Assembly: GCF_020165495.1 (NCBI RefSeq)
Contig: NZ_JAIUIE010000005.1
Span: 124,001-188,000, forward strand
Source: Mesorhizobium sp. BR1-1-16
GTDB taxonomy: Bacteria; Pseudomonadota; Alphaproteobacteria; Rhizobiales; Kaistiaceae
Direction: 5' to 3'
DNA: 64,000 bases
In this document: positions 50,594-59,108 of the stretch, piece after piece
How the letters are laid out: every line of letters begins with the position of its first letter
How positions within the stretch are numbered: the stretch's first letter is position 1
Notes under the pieces: model-generated
What the model saw: the letters and a program-made list of their open reading frames with translations, nothing else
What the model was told of the DNA's origin: nothing
The model's database searches: none
Position numbers and translations under genes: made by a program

Positions 50594-51382
50594 TCAGAAA
50601 TGAATTCCGACGCCGGCGAAGACGCCTTGCTGCGTCGTGTCGTAGACGAAGCCGCCGCTCTCATAGTCCTCATAGATCGCGCGATAGCCGATCGAGGTCG
50701 AGACCGTCTTGGTCCAGTTGTAGCCGAGGGCGCCGAAGGCCTGCCAGGTCAGGTTGGAGCCGACGCCGAAGCCGCCGATATCGCCGAGCGCGTTGATGAA
50801 CCAGCGGTCGTTGATGTCGTAATGCGCGTAGAGACCGACGGTCGGATCGATCCACTGCACCGCGCCGGAATCGCCGACCGAGATCGGCAGGAGGTTCGGA
50901 CCGACGGAAAGATCGGCACTGAGGTTCTGATAGCGGAAGCCCGCGGTCGCGCTCAGCTGCAGATTGGTGACGCCGAGCGGAAGCTGGTACCCGACAAGGC
51001 CCTGGATGGTGATCTGGGTCTGGCTGTAGTCATAGCCATAGCCGGTGTCTCGGATGTCGCCGTCCTGGCTGATCTTCGCCCACATGAAGTCGGTCAGGAT
51101 CATCCAGTTTTCGTGAGTGGCGCCGAACGAGGCCATCACCGCGCCGTCGAGATCCTTGATCGCATCGATCGGCGTGACGTCGATCTTGACCGGGCCAAGG
51201 CCCCTCACGCCGACATTGCCGTCAATCCCTGACAGCCAGCCATAGAACGTCGCCTGGAAACGCCAGTCGCTGGCAACCGGGAGCGGAGCTGCATCCACCG
51301 GCGCTGGCGTGACATCGGCCGCGATCGCCGGGCTGGCAAGCCCGAGCACCAGACCAAGAGCTGCAAAAAACCTGGAACGCAT
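50594..51382 (-). CDS. Outer-membrane beta-barrel protein
   Basis: A 262-residue protein. The signal peptide MRSRFFAALGLVLGLASPAIA is followed by amphipathic strands typical of an eight- to twelve-strand barrel (WRFQATFYGWLSGIDGNVGV, GLYAHYDINDRWFINAL) and a C-terminal Phe (VFAGVGIHF), the usual Bam signal. The frame is open much further upstream, but the signal peptide fixes the start at 51382. Its function is unknown. It is divergent from the carbonic anhydrase gene. Confidence 0.87.
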   Translation of the reverse strand: MRSRFFAALGLVLGLASPAIAADVTPAPVDAAPLPVASDWRFQATFYGWLSGIDGNVGVRGLGPVKIDVTPIDAIKDLDGAVMASFGATHENWMILTDFMWAKISQDGDIRDTGYGYDYSQTQITIQGLVGYQLPLGVTNLQLSATAGFRYQNLSADLSVGPNLLPISVGDSGAVQWIDPTVGLYAHYDINDRWFINALGDIGGFGVGSNLTWQAFGALGYNWTKTVSTSIGYRAIYEDYESGGFVYDTTQQGVFAGVGIHF

Positions 51383-51649
51383 CGACAACCCCCGTCTACG
51401 TGCGACCTCCGGACGGTAGCACGCGAATGGGTCGGCGTTGACAGTTCGGAAAGGAAGTCCCGATAGCGCGACAGATCGTTGCAGGAATATCACGCGCGGC
51501 ATCGCAGACGCGGCGCCATCTCTGTTCTTCGCGCCCTTAAGGCTGGGGCGGGGAGCAGCTGCGTCGGCTCCGCCGCAGAGCACTCCCTTGCAATCGACCC
51601 CGGTTTTGCTGCACTGCATCCTCGGTCTCATCAAGCGAGTACAGCGACG

Positions 51650-52309
51650 ATGGCAGCCTATCCGGAATTTCCCCCCCGTCTCCTGCGTGGTTACACCGCG
51701 TTTCGTGAAAACCGCCTGCCGCACGAAAGTGCGCGCTACCGCATCCTCGCCGAAGCTGGCCAGCGCCCGCGCACCATGCTGGTCGGCTGCTGCGACAGCC
51801 GAGCCGCGCCCGAGACGATCTTCGACGCGGCCCCAGGCGAACTCTTCGTCATCCGCAACGTCGCCAATCTCGTACCGCCCTATGATCCGGACGGTGAGTA
51901 TCACGGCACCTCGGCCGCGATCGAATTCGGCGTGACGGGTTTGAAGGTGCGCTACATCCTGGTGATGGGCCACGGCCGCTGTGGCGGCGTCCAGGCCTAT
52001 ATCGCGAACCGCGATGCGCCAGAGGGCGCGGATCTGGGAGGCGGCGCGTTCATCGGGAAGTGGATCTCGCTGATCGCGCCGGCCGAACAGCTGGTTTGCG
52101 AAGATCCCGGCGACGCGGCCGCGCGCCAGCGCGCACTCGAATTCGCCTCCGTGCGGCAGTCGATCGAGAACCTCCGCACATTTCCTTCGATCAGAAGCCT
52201 CGAAGAGATCGGCGAGATCGAGCTGCATGGCGCCTGGTTCGACATCTCGACCGGCGAACTGCACGTCCTCGACCAGGAAACCGGACGTTTCTCCGTCGCG
52301 GCGCCATAA
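51650..52309 (+). CDS. Beta-class carbonic anhydrase
   Basis: A 219-residue cytoplasmic zinc enzyme interconverting CO2 and bicarbonate. Zinc and active-site residues are Cys47, Asp49 and Arg51 (GCCDSR) and His108 and Cys111 (GHGRCGG). The length is usual for the class. ATG 51650 starts the family-typical N-terminus (YPEFPPRLLRGYTAFRE); the upstream open frame has no domain. A bidirectional terminator separates it from asd. Confidence 0.92.
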   Translation: MAAYPEFPPRLLRGYTAFRENRLPHESARYRILAEAGQRPRTMLVGCCDSRAAPETIFDAAPGELFVIRNVANLVPPYDPDGEYHGTSAAIEFGVTGLKVRYILVMGHGRCGGVQAYIANRDAPEGADLGGGAFIGKWISLIAPAEQLVCEDPGDAAARQRALEFASVRQSIENLRTFPSIRSLEEIGEIELHGAWFDISTGELHVLDQETGRFSVAAP

Positions 52310-52312
52310 AAA

Positions 52313-52339
52313 AACCGGCGCCCGCCTTGGGCGCCGGTT
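52313..52339. terminator. Rho-independent terminator between carbonic anhydrase and asd genes
   Basis: AACCGGCGCCC (52313-52323) and GGGCGCCGGTT (52329-52339) form an 11-bp stem with loop GCCTT. Seven A residues precede it on the plus strand (52308-52314), giving a U run after the stem for the leftward asd transcript. It also serves the rightward gene, with less U after the stem. Confidence 0.85.
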
Positions 52340-52386
52340 CGATCTTTCCTTCATCCAACCCTGCGGCGCAACCGCGCCGCCGGGCT

Positions 52387-53421
52387 TCAGGCTGCCTTCT
52401 TCCGCGGCTGGATCAGCTTGCGGTTGACCAGCACCTCGGCGATCTGGACGGCGTTGAGCGCTGCGCCCTTGCGCAGATTGTCGGAGACGACCCAGAGATT
52501 GAGGCCATTCTCGACCGTCGCGTCCTCGCGGATGCGCGAGATAAAGGTCGCGTCCTCGCCGGTCGCCTCATAGGGCGTGATGTATTGGTTCTCTTCCGGA
52601 TTATCGATGACGAGGCAGCCAGGCGCCTCGCGCAGGATATCGCGCGCTTCCTCGGCGCTGATCGGCTTCTCGAATTCGATGTTGACCGACTCGGAGTGCG
52701 AGATGAACACCGGGACGCGCACGGCCGTGCAGGTAAGCTTGATCTTCGGATCGAGGATCTTCTTGGTCTCGGCCATCACCTTCCACTCTTCCTTCGTGTA
52801 GCCATCCTCCATGAAATTATCGATATGGGGAATGACGTTGAAGGCGATGCGCTTGGTGAACTTCTCCGAAACGATCGGATCGTTGACGAAGACGGCGCGG
52901 GTCTGCGTGAACAGTTCGTCCATCGCTTCCTTGCCGGCGCCGGAAACCGACTGATAGGTCGAGATGACGACGCGCTTGATCGTCGCCACATCATGCAGCG
53001 GCTTCAGCGCCACCACGAGCTGTGCGGTCGAGCAGTTCGGGTTCGCGATGATGTTCTTCTTGGCAAAGCCCTTGATCGCGTCGGCATTCACTTCCGGAAC
53101 GATCAACGGCACCTCGGCGTCGTAGCGCCAGGCCGAGGAATTATCGATCACGACGCAGCCCTGTGCGCCGATCCGCGGCGACCACTCCTTCGAGATCGTG
53201 CCGCCCGCCGACATCAGGCAGATATCGGTGTCGGAGAAATCATACTGGTCGAGCGGCTTGACCTTCAGGGTGCGGTCGCCGAACGAGACCTCGGTGCCCT
53301 GGCTGCGGCGCGAGGCGAGCGCCACCACCTCGTCGGCGGGAAACCCGCGCTCGTCGAGGATGTTCAGCATCTCACGGCCCACATTGCCCGTGGCACCGAC
53401 GATTGCGACCTTGTAGCCCAT
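52387..53421 (-). CDS. asd: Aspartate-semialdehyde dehydrogenase
   Basis: A 344-residue enzyme of the aspartate pathway, reducing aspartyl phosphate to aspartate semialdehyde for lysine, diaminopimelate, threonine and methionine synthesis. NADP site GATGNVGREML lies at the N-terminus, the catalytic Cys is in NPNCSTAQ, and the substrate region is VSGAGKEAMDEL. It is full length and starts at ATG 53421. It is a single gene followed by a strong terminator. Confidence 0.97.
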   Translation of the reverse strand: MGYKVAIVGATGNVGREMLNILDERGFPADEVVALASRRSQGTEVSFGDRTLKVKPLDQYDFSDTDICLMSAGGTISKEWSPRIGAQGCVVIDNSSAWRYDAEVPLIVPEVNADAIKGFAKKNIIANPNCSTAQLVVALKPLHDVATIKRVVISTYQSVSGAGKEAMDELFTQTRAVFVNDPIVSEKFTKRIAFNVIPHIDNFMEDGYTKEEWKVMAETKKILDPKIKLTCTAVRVPVFISHSESVNIEFEKPISAEEARDILREAPGCLVIDNPEENQYITPYEATGEDATFISRIREDATVENGLNLWVVSDNLRKGAALNAVQIAEVLVNRKLIQPRKKAA

Positions 53422-53539
53422 GATAGCCTGTTCCTTCGTTTCATCGCTCTCCCGCGCCGGCCTGCCGCATCGGCAGCAACCAGCCGGCTGTTCTCCCCCT
53501 CGAACCCCGGGGAGAGACCGTAGGGTGCGGGAGGGACGA

Positions 53540-53680
53540 TCAGCCGGTCGTCGCGGTTTTCGGGTTCGTCGTTGCTTTCGTCCCCGTGAGGACGGCCACG
53601 ATCAGGGCAGCCATAGTCGGCCCGGTGACGGCAGCCACCAGGCGGACTAGGATTTGACTGGCATTAAAATGCGCGGCCAT
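53540..53680 (-). CDS. Possible small membrane protein
   Basis: An open frame of about 46 codons with one plausible membrane segment (LVAAVTGPTMAALIVAVLTG) and a short polar tail (KATTNPKTATTG). No clear ribosome site precedes the ATG at 53680, and no homologue is recognised. It lies in the otherwise empty 335-base gap (53422-53756) between asd and the exported-protein gene. Confidence 0.3.
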   Translation of the reverse strand: MAAHFNASQILVRLVAAVTGPTMAALIVAVLTGTKATTNPKTATTG

Positions 53681-53756
53681 CGGCAAGCCCGATTGAGAAT
53701 GCCGCGTTTCTGACGCCAAAATGGCGCGGAAGTCAACACTGCTGCAGAGGCGCACC

Positions 53757-54203
53757 ATGTCGATCATCGGTCAATGGACCCGGCGCGCCGCGGTCCTCGC
53801 CCTCGCAGCGCTCGCCCTTGCGATGGCCCGTCCCCCGGCCGAGGCCGGCGAGCGCCTCACGACGGAGGAGATCACGAAGACATTCAGCGGCATGACGCTC
53901 GACGGAATCTACCACGACGGCGAATTCTTCAGCGAAACCTACCGCGACGACGGCTCGATCCGCTATCACGGCGCCGACGCGGCGGACATGGGCGAATGGT
54001 CGGCCTCGAACGGCCGCTTCTGCACCTTCTATGAGGCCTCCGAGGGTGGCTGCTTCTTCGTCGATCGCGACGGCGCCAATTGCTTCACCTTCACGGTCGA
54101 CGAAGGCATTGCCCATCCACGTCCCGCGCGAGACTGGACGTCGCGCGGCTGGGACCGGACACGCCCTTCGACCTGCCCCACGGTGCCCGAGGCCCGGACA
54201 TAG
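53757..54203 (+). CDS. Small exported protein of unknown function
   Basis: A 148-residue protein with a signal peptide (RRAAVLALAALALAMARPPAEAG) and a mature part of about 110 residues. The pattern LDGIYHDGEFFSETYRDDGS, MGEWSASNGRFCTFYE and GCFFVDRDGANCFTF suggests a small beta-rich domain with three Cys there and one more near the C-terminus, probably disulfide-bonded in the periplasm. ATG 53757 opens the signal. The next gene lies 158 bases downstream. Function not recognised. Confidence 0.75.
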   Translation: MSIIGQWTRRAAVLALAALALAMARPPAEAGERLTTEEITKTFSGMTLDGIYHDGEFFSETYRDDGSIRYHGADAADMGEWSASNGRFCTFYEASEGGCFFVDRDGANCFTFTVDEGIAHPRPARDWTSRGWDRTRPSTCPTVPEART

Positions 54204-54361
54204 CGGGGGCAATTCCCACCAGCCGGGGCATGGTTTCCTCGCGGATCGTGGCGCCGTATCCCTCAATAGGTGCATGCCGACTACTCCAACTGGCGACCTT
54301 TCGGCCGGGCCCTGTTCGCGTTAGCGTTGCAGACGCAACCCGATTAGCCAGGGAGGTTGCC

Positions 54362-55039
54362 ATGGCCCTGACATCGAGCGCGCTGGCTGCGGATTCCGCC
54401 AGCAACCGCTATCGTTCGGCGCGGTTTCGCATGTTCCTCGATATCGTCGATCGAACCCTGGCCGAGAAAGACCGGTGCACGATCCTCGACGTCGGCGGGA
54501 CAGCTGCCTATTGGACGGTGTTCGGTGGCGCCATGGATTGGTCACGCGTCAAGATCACGCTCCTCAATCTCGAATATGCTCCCAGGGATGGCGCCGATCA
54601 CATCGCACAGGTCGTCGGAGACGCCACCGACATGCACGGCTATGCTGACAACAGCTTCGACATCGTCCATTCGAACTCCGTCATCGAGCATGTCGGGCTC
54701 TGGGTCGCGATGGAGGCGATGGCCAAGGAAGTGAGACGGCTGGCGCCGCAGTATTTTGTGCAGACGCCTTCGTTCTGGTTTCCCATCGAGGCCCATGCGC
54801 GGGCCCCCTTCTTTCAGTTGCTGCCGGAACCGCTGCGCGTGTGGATCATCATGCGGCGCAAGCTCGGCTATTGGGAGATGGCTGGAGATGTCGGCGAGGC
54901 CACCCGGACGGCGCAAAGCGCCATCCTGCTCAACAAGCGCCAGATGCGATACCTCTTCCCCGACGCTGAGGTGATCACGGAAAAAGCCTACGGCTTCACG
55001 AAATCCTATATCGCGATCAGACGACAAACCGTCCAGTGA
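54362..55039 (+). CDS. Class I SAM-dependent methyltransferase
   Basis: A 225-residue protein. Motif I is ILDVGGTAAYW, followed by QVVGDATDMHGYADNSFDIVHSNS (motifs II-III), the Methyltransf_11 pattern. ATG 54362 follows GGGAGG at six bases; the longer open frame upstream is not coding in character. The substrate is unknown; related proteins often modify lipids, sugars or polysaccharides. Confidence 0.85.
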   Translation: MALTSSALAADSASNRYRSARFRMFLDIVDRTLAEKDRCTILDVGGTAAYWTVFGGAMDWSRVKITLLNLEYAPRDGADHIAQVVGDATDMHGYADNSFDIVHSNSVIEHVGLWVAMEAMAKEVRRLAPQYFVQTPSFWFPIEAHARAPFFQLLPEPLRVWIIMRRKLGYWEMAGDVGEATRTAQSAILLNKRQMRYLFPDAEVITEKAYGFTKSYIAIRRQTVQ

Positions 55040-55083
55040 CGTGGGCCTGACGGCCACGCTTCTCCGAGCGGCATATCCGGCAG

Positions 55084-56025
55084 CTAAGGGCTCTCGACAA
55101 GCAAGGCATCGACCTCGGCCTTTTCGGCCGCGGTCAGGGTCCAGCCTGCCGCGTTTACATTGGCCACGATCTGCTCCGGGCGCGTCGCGCCGGCGATGAC
55201 CGAGCCGACCACGTCCTGCGACAGCAGCCAGGCAAAGGCGAGATCGATGAGGCTATGCTGCTTCGCCTCGGCATAATCCGCGAGCCGGTCGACGAGCTTC
55301 ATGTTGCCGGGGGTGAGATAGCGCTCGCCAAGCGCCGGCCATGCCTGGAGACGGCTGTTCTCGGGTTTGGCGCCACCGCGATATTTGCCGGTCAGCAGCC
55401 CGCTCGCGAGCGGGAAATAGGGAATGAGCGACAACCCTTCCGATTCGATTGCCGGCAGAAGCTCTTTCTCGATCGAGCGCTCGACAAGGCTGAGTTCGTC
55501 CTGGCTTGAGACGAAGCCCTGCCATCCCTCGCCGCGGGCCGCCGCCTGCGCCGCCCGGAGACCTTCCGCGCTGAAGTTCGAGGCGCCATACCAGCGGATC
55601 TTGCCGCTCTCGACAAGTTCCTCGAGAGCCCCGAGCGTTTCCTCGATCGGCGTCTCCTCGTCGGGCCGATGCATCTGATAGAGGTCGATCCAGTCCGTCT
55701 GAAGCCGCCGCAGCGAATCCTCGACCGCCTTCAGCACATAGCTGCGCGTGCCGCGCCGATCGACATTGCTGCCTGGAAGCGGCGCGCCAAACTTCGTGGC
55801 GAGGATGACCTTGTCCCGACGCCCTTCGAGGATTTCGCCGATCAGGGTTTCCGACTTGGTCTCGGCGTAGATGTCGGCGGTATCGAAAAACGTGATGCCG
55901 TGATCGAGCGCGGCGTCGATCACGCGCCGCGAGGCGGCCGCATCGATGCGTCCGCCGAAATTGTTGCAACCGAGCCCGACGACCGAAACATCGAGATCAG
56001 ACCTGCCCAGACGGCGGGTTTCCAT
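55084..56025 (-). CDS. Aldo/keto reductase
   Basis: A 313-residue NADPH-dependent reductase. The catalytic tetrad is visible: Asp and Tyr in FFDTADIYAE, Lys in ATKFG, His in LYQMHRPD. C-terminal cofactor contacts lie in SVIAGATRPEQI. ATG 56025 starts the family-typical METRRLGRSDLDVSVVGLG; the upstream extension is shadow. The physiological substrate is unknown. Confidence 0.9.
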   Translation of the reverse strand: METRRLGRSDLDVSVVGLGCNNFGGRIDAAASRRVIDAALDHGITFFDTADIYAETKSETLIGEILEGRRDKVILATKFGAPLPGSNVDRRGTRSYVLKAVEDSLRRLQTDWIDLYQMHRPDEETPIEETLGALEELVESGKIRWYGASNFSAEGLRAAQAAARGEGWQGFVSSQDELSLVERSIEKELLPAIESEGLSLIPYFPLASGLLTGKYRGGAKPENSRLQAWPALGERYLTPGNMKLVDRLADYAEAKQHSLIDLAFAWLLSQDVVGSVIAGATRPEQIVANVNAAGWTLTAAEKAEVDALLVESP

Positions 56026-56078
56026 GCGCGCTACTCCCTTGGCACTTCGTGGATGCCAACCAGCATAGCGCGAGATGC

Positions 56079-56681
56079 TCAGGCCGCCATACTTTCCGCG
56101 CGTGTCTCGTAGACGTGATCGACCAGCCCCCAGGCCTTGGCCTGTTCGGCATCCATGAAATTGTCGCGATCGAGCGCCTGCTCGACCTCCTCGATCGTGC
56201 GGCCACAATGTTTCGCGTAGAGCGCGTTGAGGCGGCGCTTGGTGCGAACGATGTTCTCGGCATGGCGCTCGATATCGGAGACGACGCCCTGGAATCCACC
56301 CGAGGGCTGATGGACCATGATGCTGGAATTGGGGAGCGCGACGCGGCGGCCGCGCGTACCGGCCGCCAGCAGGAAGGATCCGGCCGAGCAGGCCGTTCCC
56401 ATGCAGACGGTGGCGATCGGATTGCCGATGAACTGCATGGTGTCATAGATCGCAAAGGCGCTCGAAACCGACCCGCCAGGCGAATTGATGTAAAGCGCGA
56501 CCTCCCGCGTCGTGCTCTCGGATTCAAGAAACAGCAGCTGCGCGCAAACGAGCGCCGAGACGGTGTCGTCGATCGGTCCGTTCAGGAAGATGATCCGCTC
56601 GCGCAGGAGGCGAGAGTAGATGTCGAAGGCACGGTCGCCACGGCTTGATTGCTCGACGACCATCGGCACGAAACTCATCAT
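56079..56681 (-). CDS. clpP: ClpP-family serine protease (paralogue with variant active-site context)
   Basis: A 200-residue ClpP-fold protease subunit. The triad is Ser99 (GTACSAGS), His124 (IMVHQPSGG) and Asp173 (DRDNF). The surroundings of Ser99 depart from the usual GQAASMGA. There is no clpX next to it; ordinary housekeeping clpP is usually followed by clpX, so this is likely a second ClpP, which many alphaproteobacteria carry. ATG 56681 or the next ATG may be the start. Confidence 0.88.
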   Translation of the reverse strand: MMSFVPMVVEQSSRGDRAFDIYSRLLRERIIFLNGPIDDTVSALVCAQLLFLESESTTREVALYINSPGGSVSSAFAIYDTMQFIGNPIATVCMGTACSAGSFLLAAGTRGRRVALPNSSIMVHQPSGGFQGVVSDIERHAENIVRTKRRLNALYAKHCGRTIEEVEQALDRDNFMDAEQAKAWGLVDHVYETRAESMAA

Positions 56682-56708
56682 CGCTTTGTCCTCGATTGGT
56701 CCACGCGT

Positions 56709-57260
56709 TCAGGCGGCAAGCCGCATCAATGTCGGCATTGCGCCATGGCTGAACGCCGCCGGGCGGCGCCTCCGCGCGATGCGCCGACGCATCAGCGCCG
56801 CCATCGGCAGCAGCACGATCATCTCCTCCTCCGCCGGCGCGACGGCATCGACCGGCCGGTCCGCGGCGACGACGAAGCCTTCATGGGCGAGTTTCAGCCG
56901 CGTGCCGCCCTCCGGCCGCGCCGCAAGATCGAAGCGCACCACCGTGTCGAGCGCGGGCTCGGTCTCCGTCGCAGCCTTCTGCCAGCGATAGGCGAGGCGT
57001 CGCGGCGGATCGCTTTCGATCACAGTGCAGTCGATCGTCCCGAGCGCCGCGCCGCCGTCCAGATTGAACGCCGCGCCAGCCTCTGCCGCCATGCCGCCCG
57101 GAAGCAGCCAGCGCGCGACCAGCGCCGGATCGGTGATCGCCCGCCACACCGTATCGATCGCGGCGTCGAGATCGGTTTCCATCACCAGCGCGACTGTCTT
57201 CGTCGCATCGCTCGCAGCGGCCGCGTCATCATGGGCGATGTCACTCGCGGTTTCCGTCAT
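56709..57260 (-). CDS. SRPBCC/AHSA1-like domain protein
   Basis: A 183-residue protein of the START/AHSA1 fold (VWRAITDPALVARWLLPGG, RLAYRW, TRLKLAHEGF). It overlaps the ArsR gene upstream by four bases, a very common pair in which the small regulator and the lipid-binding-like protein are co-expressed. An Ala/Asp-rich N-terminus and an Arg-rich C-terminus flank the domain. The ligand is unknown. Confidence 0.85.
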   Translation of the reverse strand: MTETASDIAHDDAAAASDATKTVALVMETDLDAAIDTVWRAITDPALVARWLLPGGMAAEAGAAFNLDGGAALGTIDCTVIESDPPRRLAYRWQKAATETEPALDTVVRFDLAARPEGGTRLKLAHEGFVVAADRPVDAVAPAEEEMIVLLPMAALMRRRIARRRRPAAFSHGAMPTLMRLAA

Positions 57261-57577
57261 GGCTCCAGCCCTTTCAGCACATCCTTGAGGCGATCGATCC
57301 GCTCCGGCCAGAAGGCGCGATAGCGGTCGATCCAGTCTACCAGCGGCGCCAGGCCTTCCGGCGCCACGCGATAATAGGAGAAGCGTCCCTCCCGCCGCTC
57401 GGCAACGAGGCCGGCCGCCTTCAGCGCGGCGAGATGCTGCGAGATGGCCGGCTGCGACACGGAAAAGCGCGCCTTCAACGCCGACACGCTCATCTCGCCC
57501 GAGGCCAAGCGCTCGAACACCGCGCGGCGCGTCGGATCAGCAAGGGCACGGAAGATGTCGGCTTCGATCATGAACAT
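57257..57577 (-). CDS. ArsR-family transcriptional regulator
   Basis: A 106-residue winged-helix regulator (IFRALADPTRRAVFERLASG, FSVSQPAISQHLAALKAAGLV). No metal-binding cysteines are present, so it is not an arsenic or metal sensor of the classical type. It overlaps the SRPBCC gene and probably represses its own operon. Confidence 0.9.
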   Translation of the reverse strand: MFMIEADIFRALADPTRRAVFERLASGEMSVSALKARFSVSQPAISQHLAALKAAGLVAERREGRFSYYRVAPEGLAPLVDWIDRYRAFWPERIDRLKDVLKGLEP

Positions 57578-57662
57578 TAGATAAGCGGATGCTTATGCGA
57601 TTCGCAAGCAGTTTCGCGATCCGTCACCGGACAGCATTGACATCCCGCCCGTAGCACTCCTA

Positions 57663-57681
57663 AATGCGAATAATTCTCATT
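57663..57681. promoter_or_regulatory. Fur/Mur-type operator before mntH
   Basis: AATGCGAATAATTCTCATT is a 19-bp inverted repeat with mismatches only at positions 5, 10 and 15, and it resembles alphaproteobacterial Fur/Mur boxes. It ends 22 bases before the ATG at 57704. It would make mntH repressible by manganese or iron. Confidence 0.65.
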
Positions 57682-57703
57682 AGCAGGAATTGAGTGCGAC
57701 GAC

Positions 57704-59056
57704 ATGCGCGTGCTGGATGAAACGGAAGATCGCGGCGACGGATCGGGCTGGCGGCGCGAGCGTGGCCTGCCATCAATGTCGGAAGTGCATGGTTCGATCG
57801 CAGTCGCCGCCTCCGGCACGAACTGGCGGAAGGCTGCTGCCTTCCTCGGGCCCGGCTATCTTGTCGCCGTCGGCTATATGGATCCCGGCAACTGGGCGAC
57901 CTCGCTCGCAGGCGGCTCGTCCTTCGGCTATGCGCTCTTGTTCGTCGCGCTCCTGTCCAACATCATGGCGATCATCCTGCAGGCGCTGGCCGCGCGTCTT
58001 GCGGTCGCCACTGGCCGCGATCTCGCCCAGGCCTGCCGCGACGCCTATCCCGCGCCAGTCGCCTTCGTGCTGTGGATCCTCGCCGAGATCGCGATCTGCG
58101 CAACCGATCTTGCCGAGGTGATCGGCACCGCGATCGGCCTCAATCTCCTGTTCGGCATCCCGCTCGAGATCGGCGTCATCATCACGGCGCTCGATGTGTT
58201 CCTGGTGCTTTACCTGCAAACCAAGGGTTTCCGCTTCGTCGAGGCGCTGGTGATCACGCTGCTCGGCGTCATCGCCATCTCGTTCCTGATCCAGATCCTG
58301 ATGGCGAGCCCGGACTGGGGCGCGGTCATCAAGGGCTTTGCGCCGACCACCGACCTCGTCACCAATCCCAACATGCTCTATCTCGCGCTCGGCATCATCG
58401 GCGCGACGGTCATGCCGCATAATCTCTATCTGCACTCGGGCATCGTGCAGACACGCGCCTATGCCACCGACGACCAGGGCAAACGCGAGGCGATCCGCTT
58501 CGCGACGATCGATTCGACCGTGGCGCTGATGTTCGCGCTGACGATCAATGCCTCGATCCTGATCCTTGCCGCCTCGGCCTTCCATGCGCACGGCCAGCAC
58601 GACGTCATCGAGCTCGACAAGGCCTATGCGCTGCTGCACCCGCTGCTCGGCTCGGCCCTCGCCCCGACGCTCTTCGCAATCGCACTGCTGTGCTGCGGCC
58701 TGAATTCGACCGTGACCGCGACGATGGCCGGCCAGATCGTCATGGAAGGCTTCATCAATATTCGCCTGCAACCCTGGCTGCGGCGGCTCATCACACGCGG
58801 CATCGCCATCGTCCCGGCCGCAGCGGTGACGATCCTCTATGGCGCCGCAGGCACCGGCAAGCTGCTGATCTTCAGCCAGGTCATCTTGAGCCTGCAGCTC
58901 CCCTTCGCCGTGGTGCCGCTGGTGATGTTCACCGCCGAGCGCCGCAAGATGGGCAAATTCCGCTCGCCGCGCTGGCTGACCGTCATCGCCGCCGTAACAG
59001 CGGTGATCATCATCACGCTCAACCTGAAGCTGCTCTACGACGTCGCGATGGGGTAA
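57704..59056 (+). CDS. mntH: Nramp-family Mn2+/Fe2+ transporter
   Basis: A proton-coupled divalent-metal importer, 450 residues, with about eleven membrane segments. Metal-site motifs are [13 protein letters not shown] in the first helix and [10 protein letters not shown] in the sixth. An alternative ATG at 57776 would remove a polar 24-residue leader. The Fur/Mur box is placed better for the 57704 start region, but the true start is uncertain. Gene end is marked by a bidirectional terminator. Confidence 0.93.
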   Translation: MRVLDETEDRGDGSGWRRERGLPSMSEVHGSIAVAASGTNWRKAAAFLGPGYLVAVGYMDPGNWATSLAGGSSFGYALLFVALLSNIMAIILQALAARLAVATGRDLAQACRDAYPAPVAFVLWILAEIAICATDLAEVIGTAIGLNLLFGIPLEIGVIITALDVFLVLYLQTKGFRFVEALVITLLGVIAISFLIQILMASPDWGAVIKGFAPTTDLVTNPNMLYLALGIIGATVMPHNLYLHSGIVQTRAYATDDQGKREAIRFATIDSTVALMFALTINASILILAASAFHAHGQHDVIELDKAYALLHPLLGSALAPTLFAIALLCCGLNSTVTATMAGQIVMEGFINIRLQPWLRRLITRGIAIVPAAAVTILYGAAGTGKLLIFSQVILSLQLPFAVVPLVMFTAERRKMGKFRSPRWLTVIAAVTAVIIITLNLKLLYDVAMG

Positions 59057-59077
59057 GCGGAGCTGGACCCGAAAAGA

Positions 59078-59103
59078 AAAGGCCCGGTCGAAGCCGGGCC
59101 TTT
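59078..59103. terminator. Bidirectional terminator after mntH
   Basis: AAAGGCCCGG (59078-59087) pairs with CCGGGCCTTT (59094-59103) around TCGAAG. T residues follow the stem on the right, and the A-rich GAAAAGAAAA on the left gives Us for the leftward transcript. It separates convergent mntH and the altronate dehydratase-like gene. Confidence 0.85.
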
Positions 59104-59108
59104 GGGTC

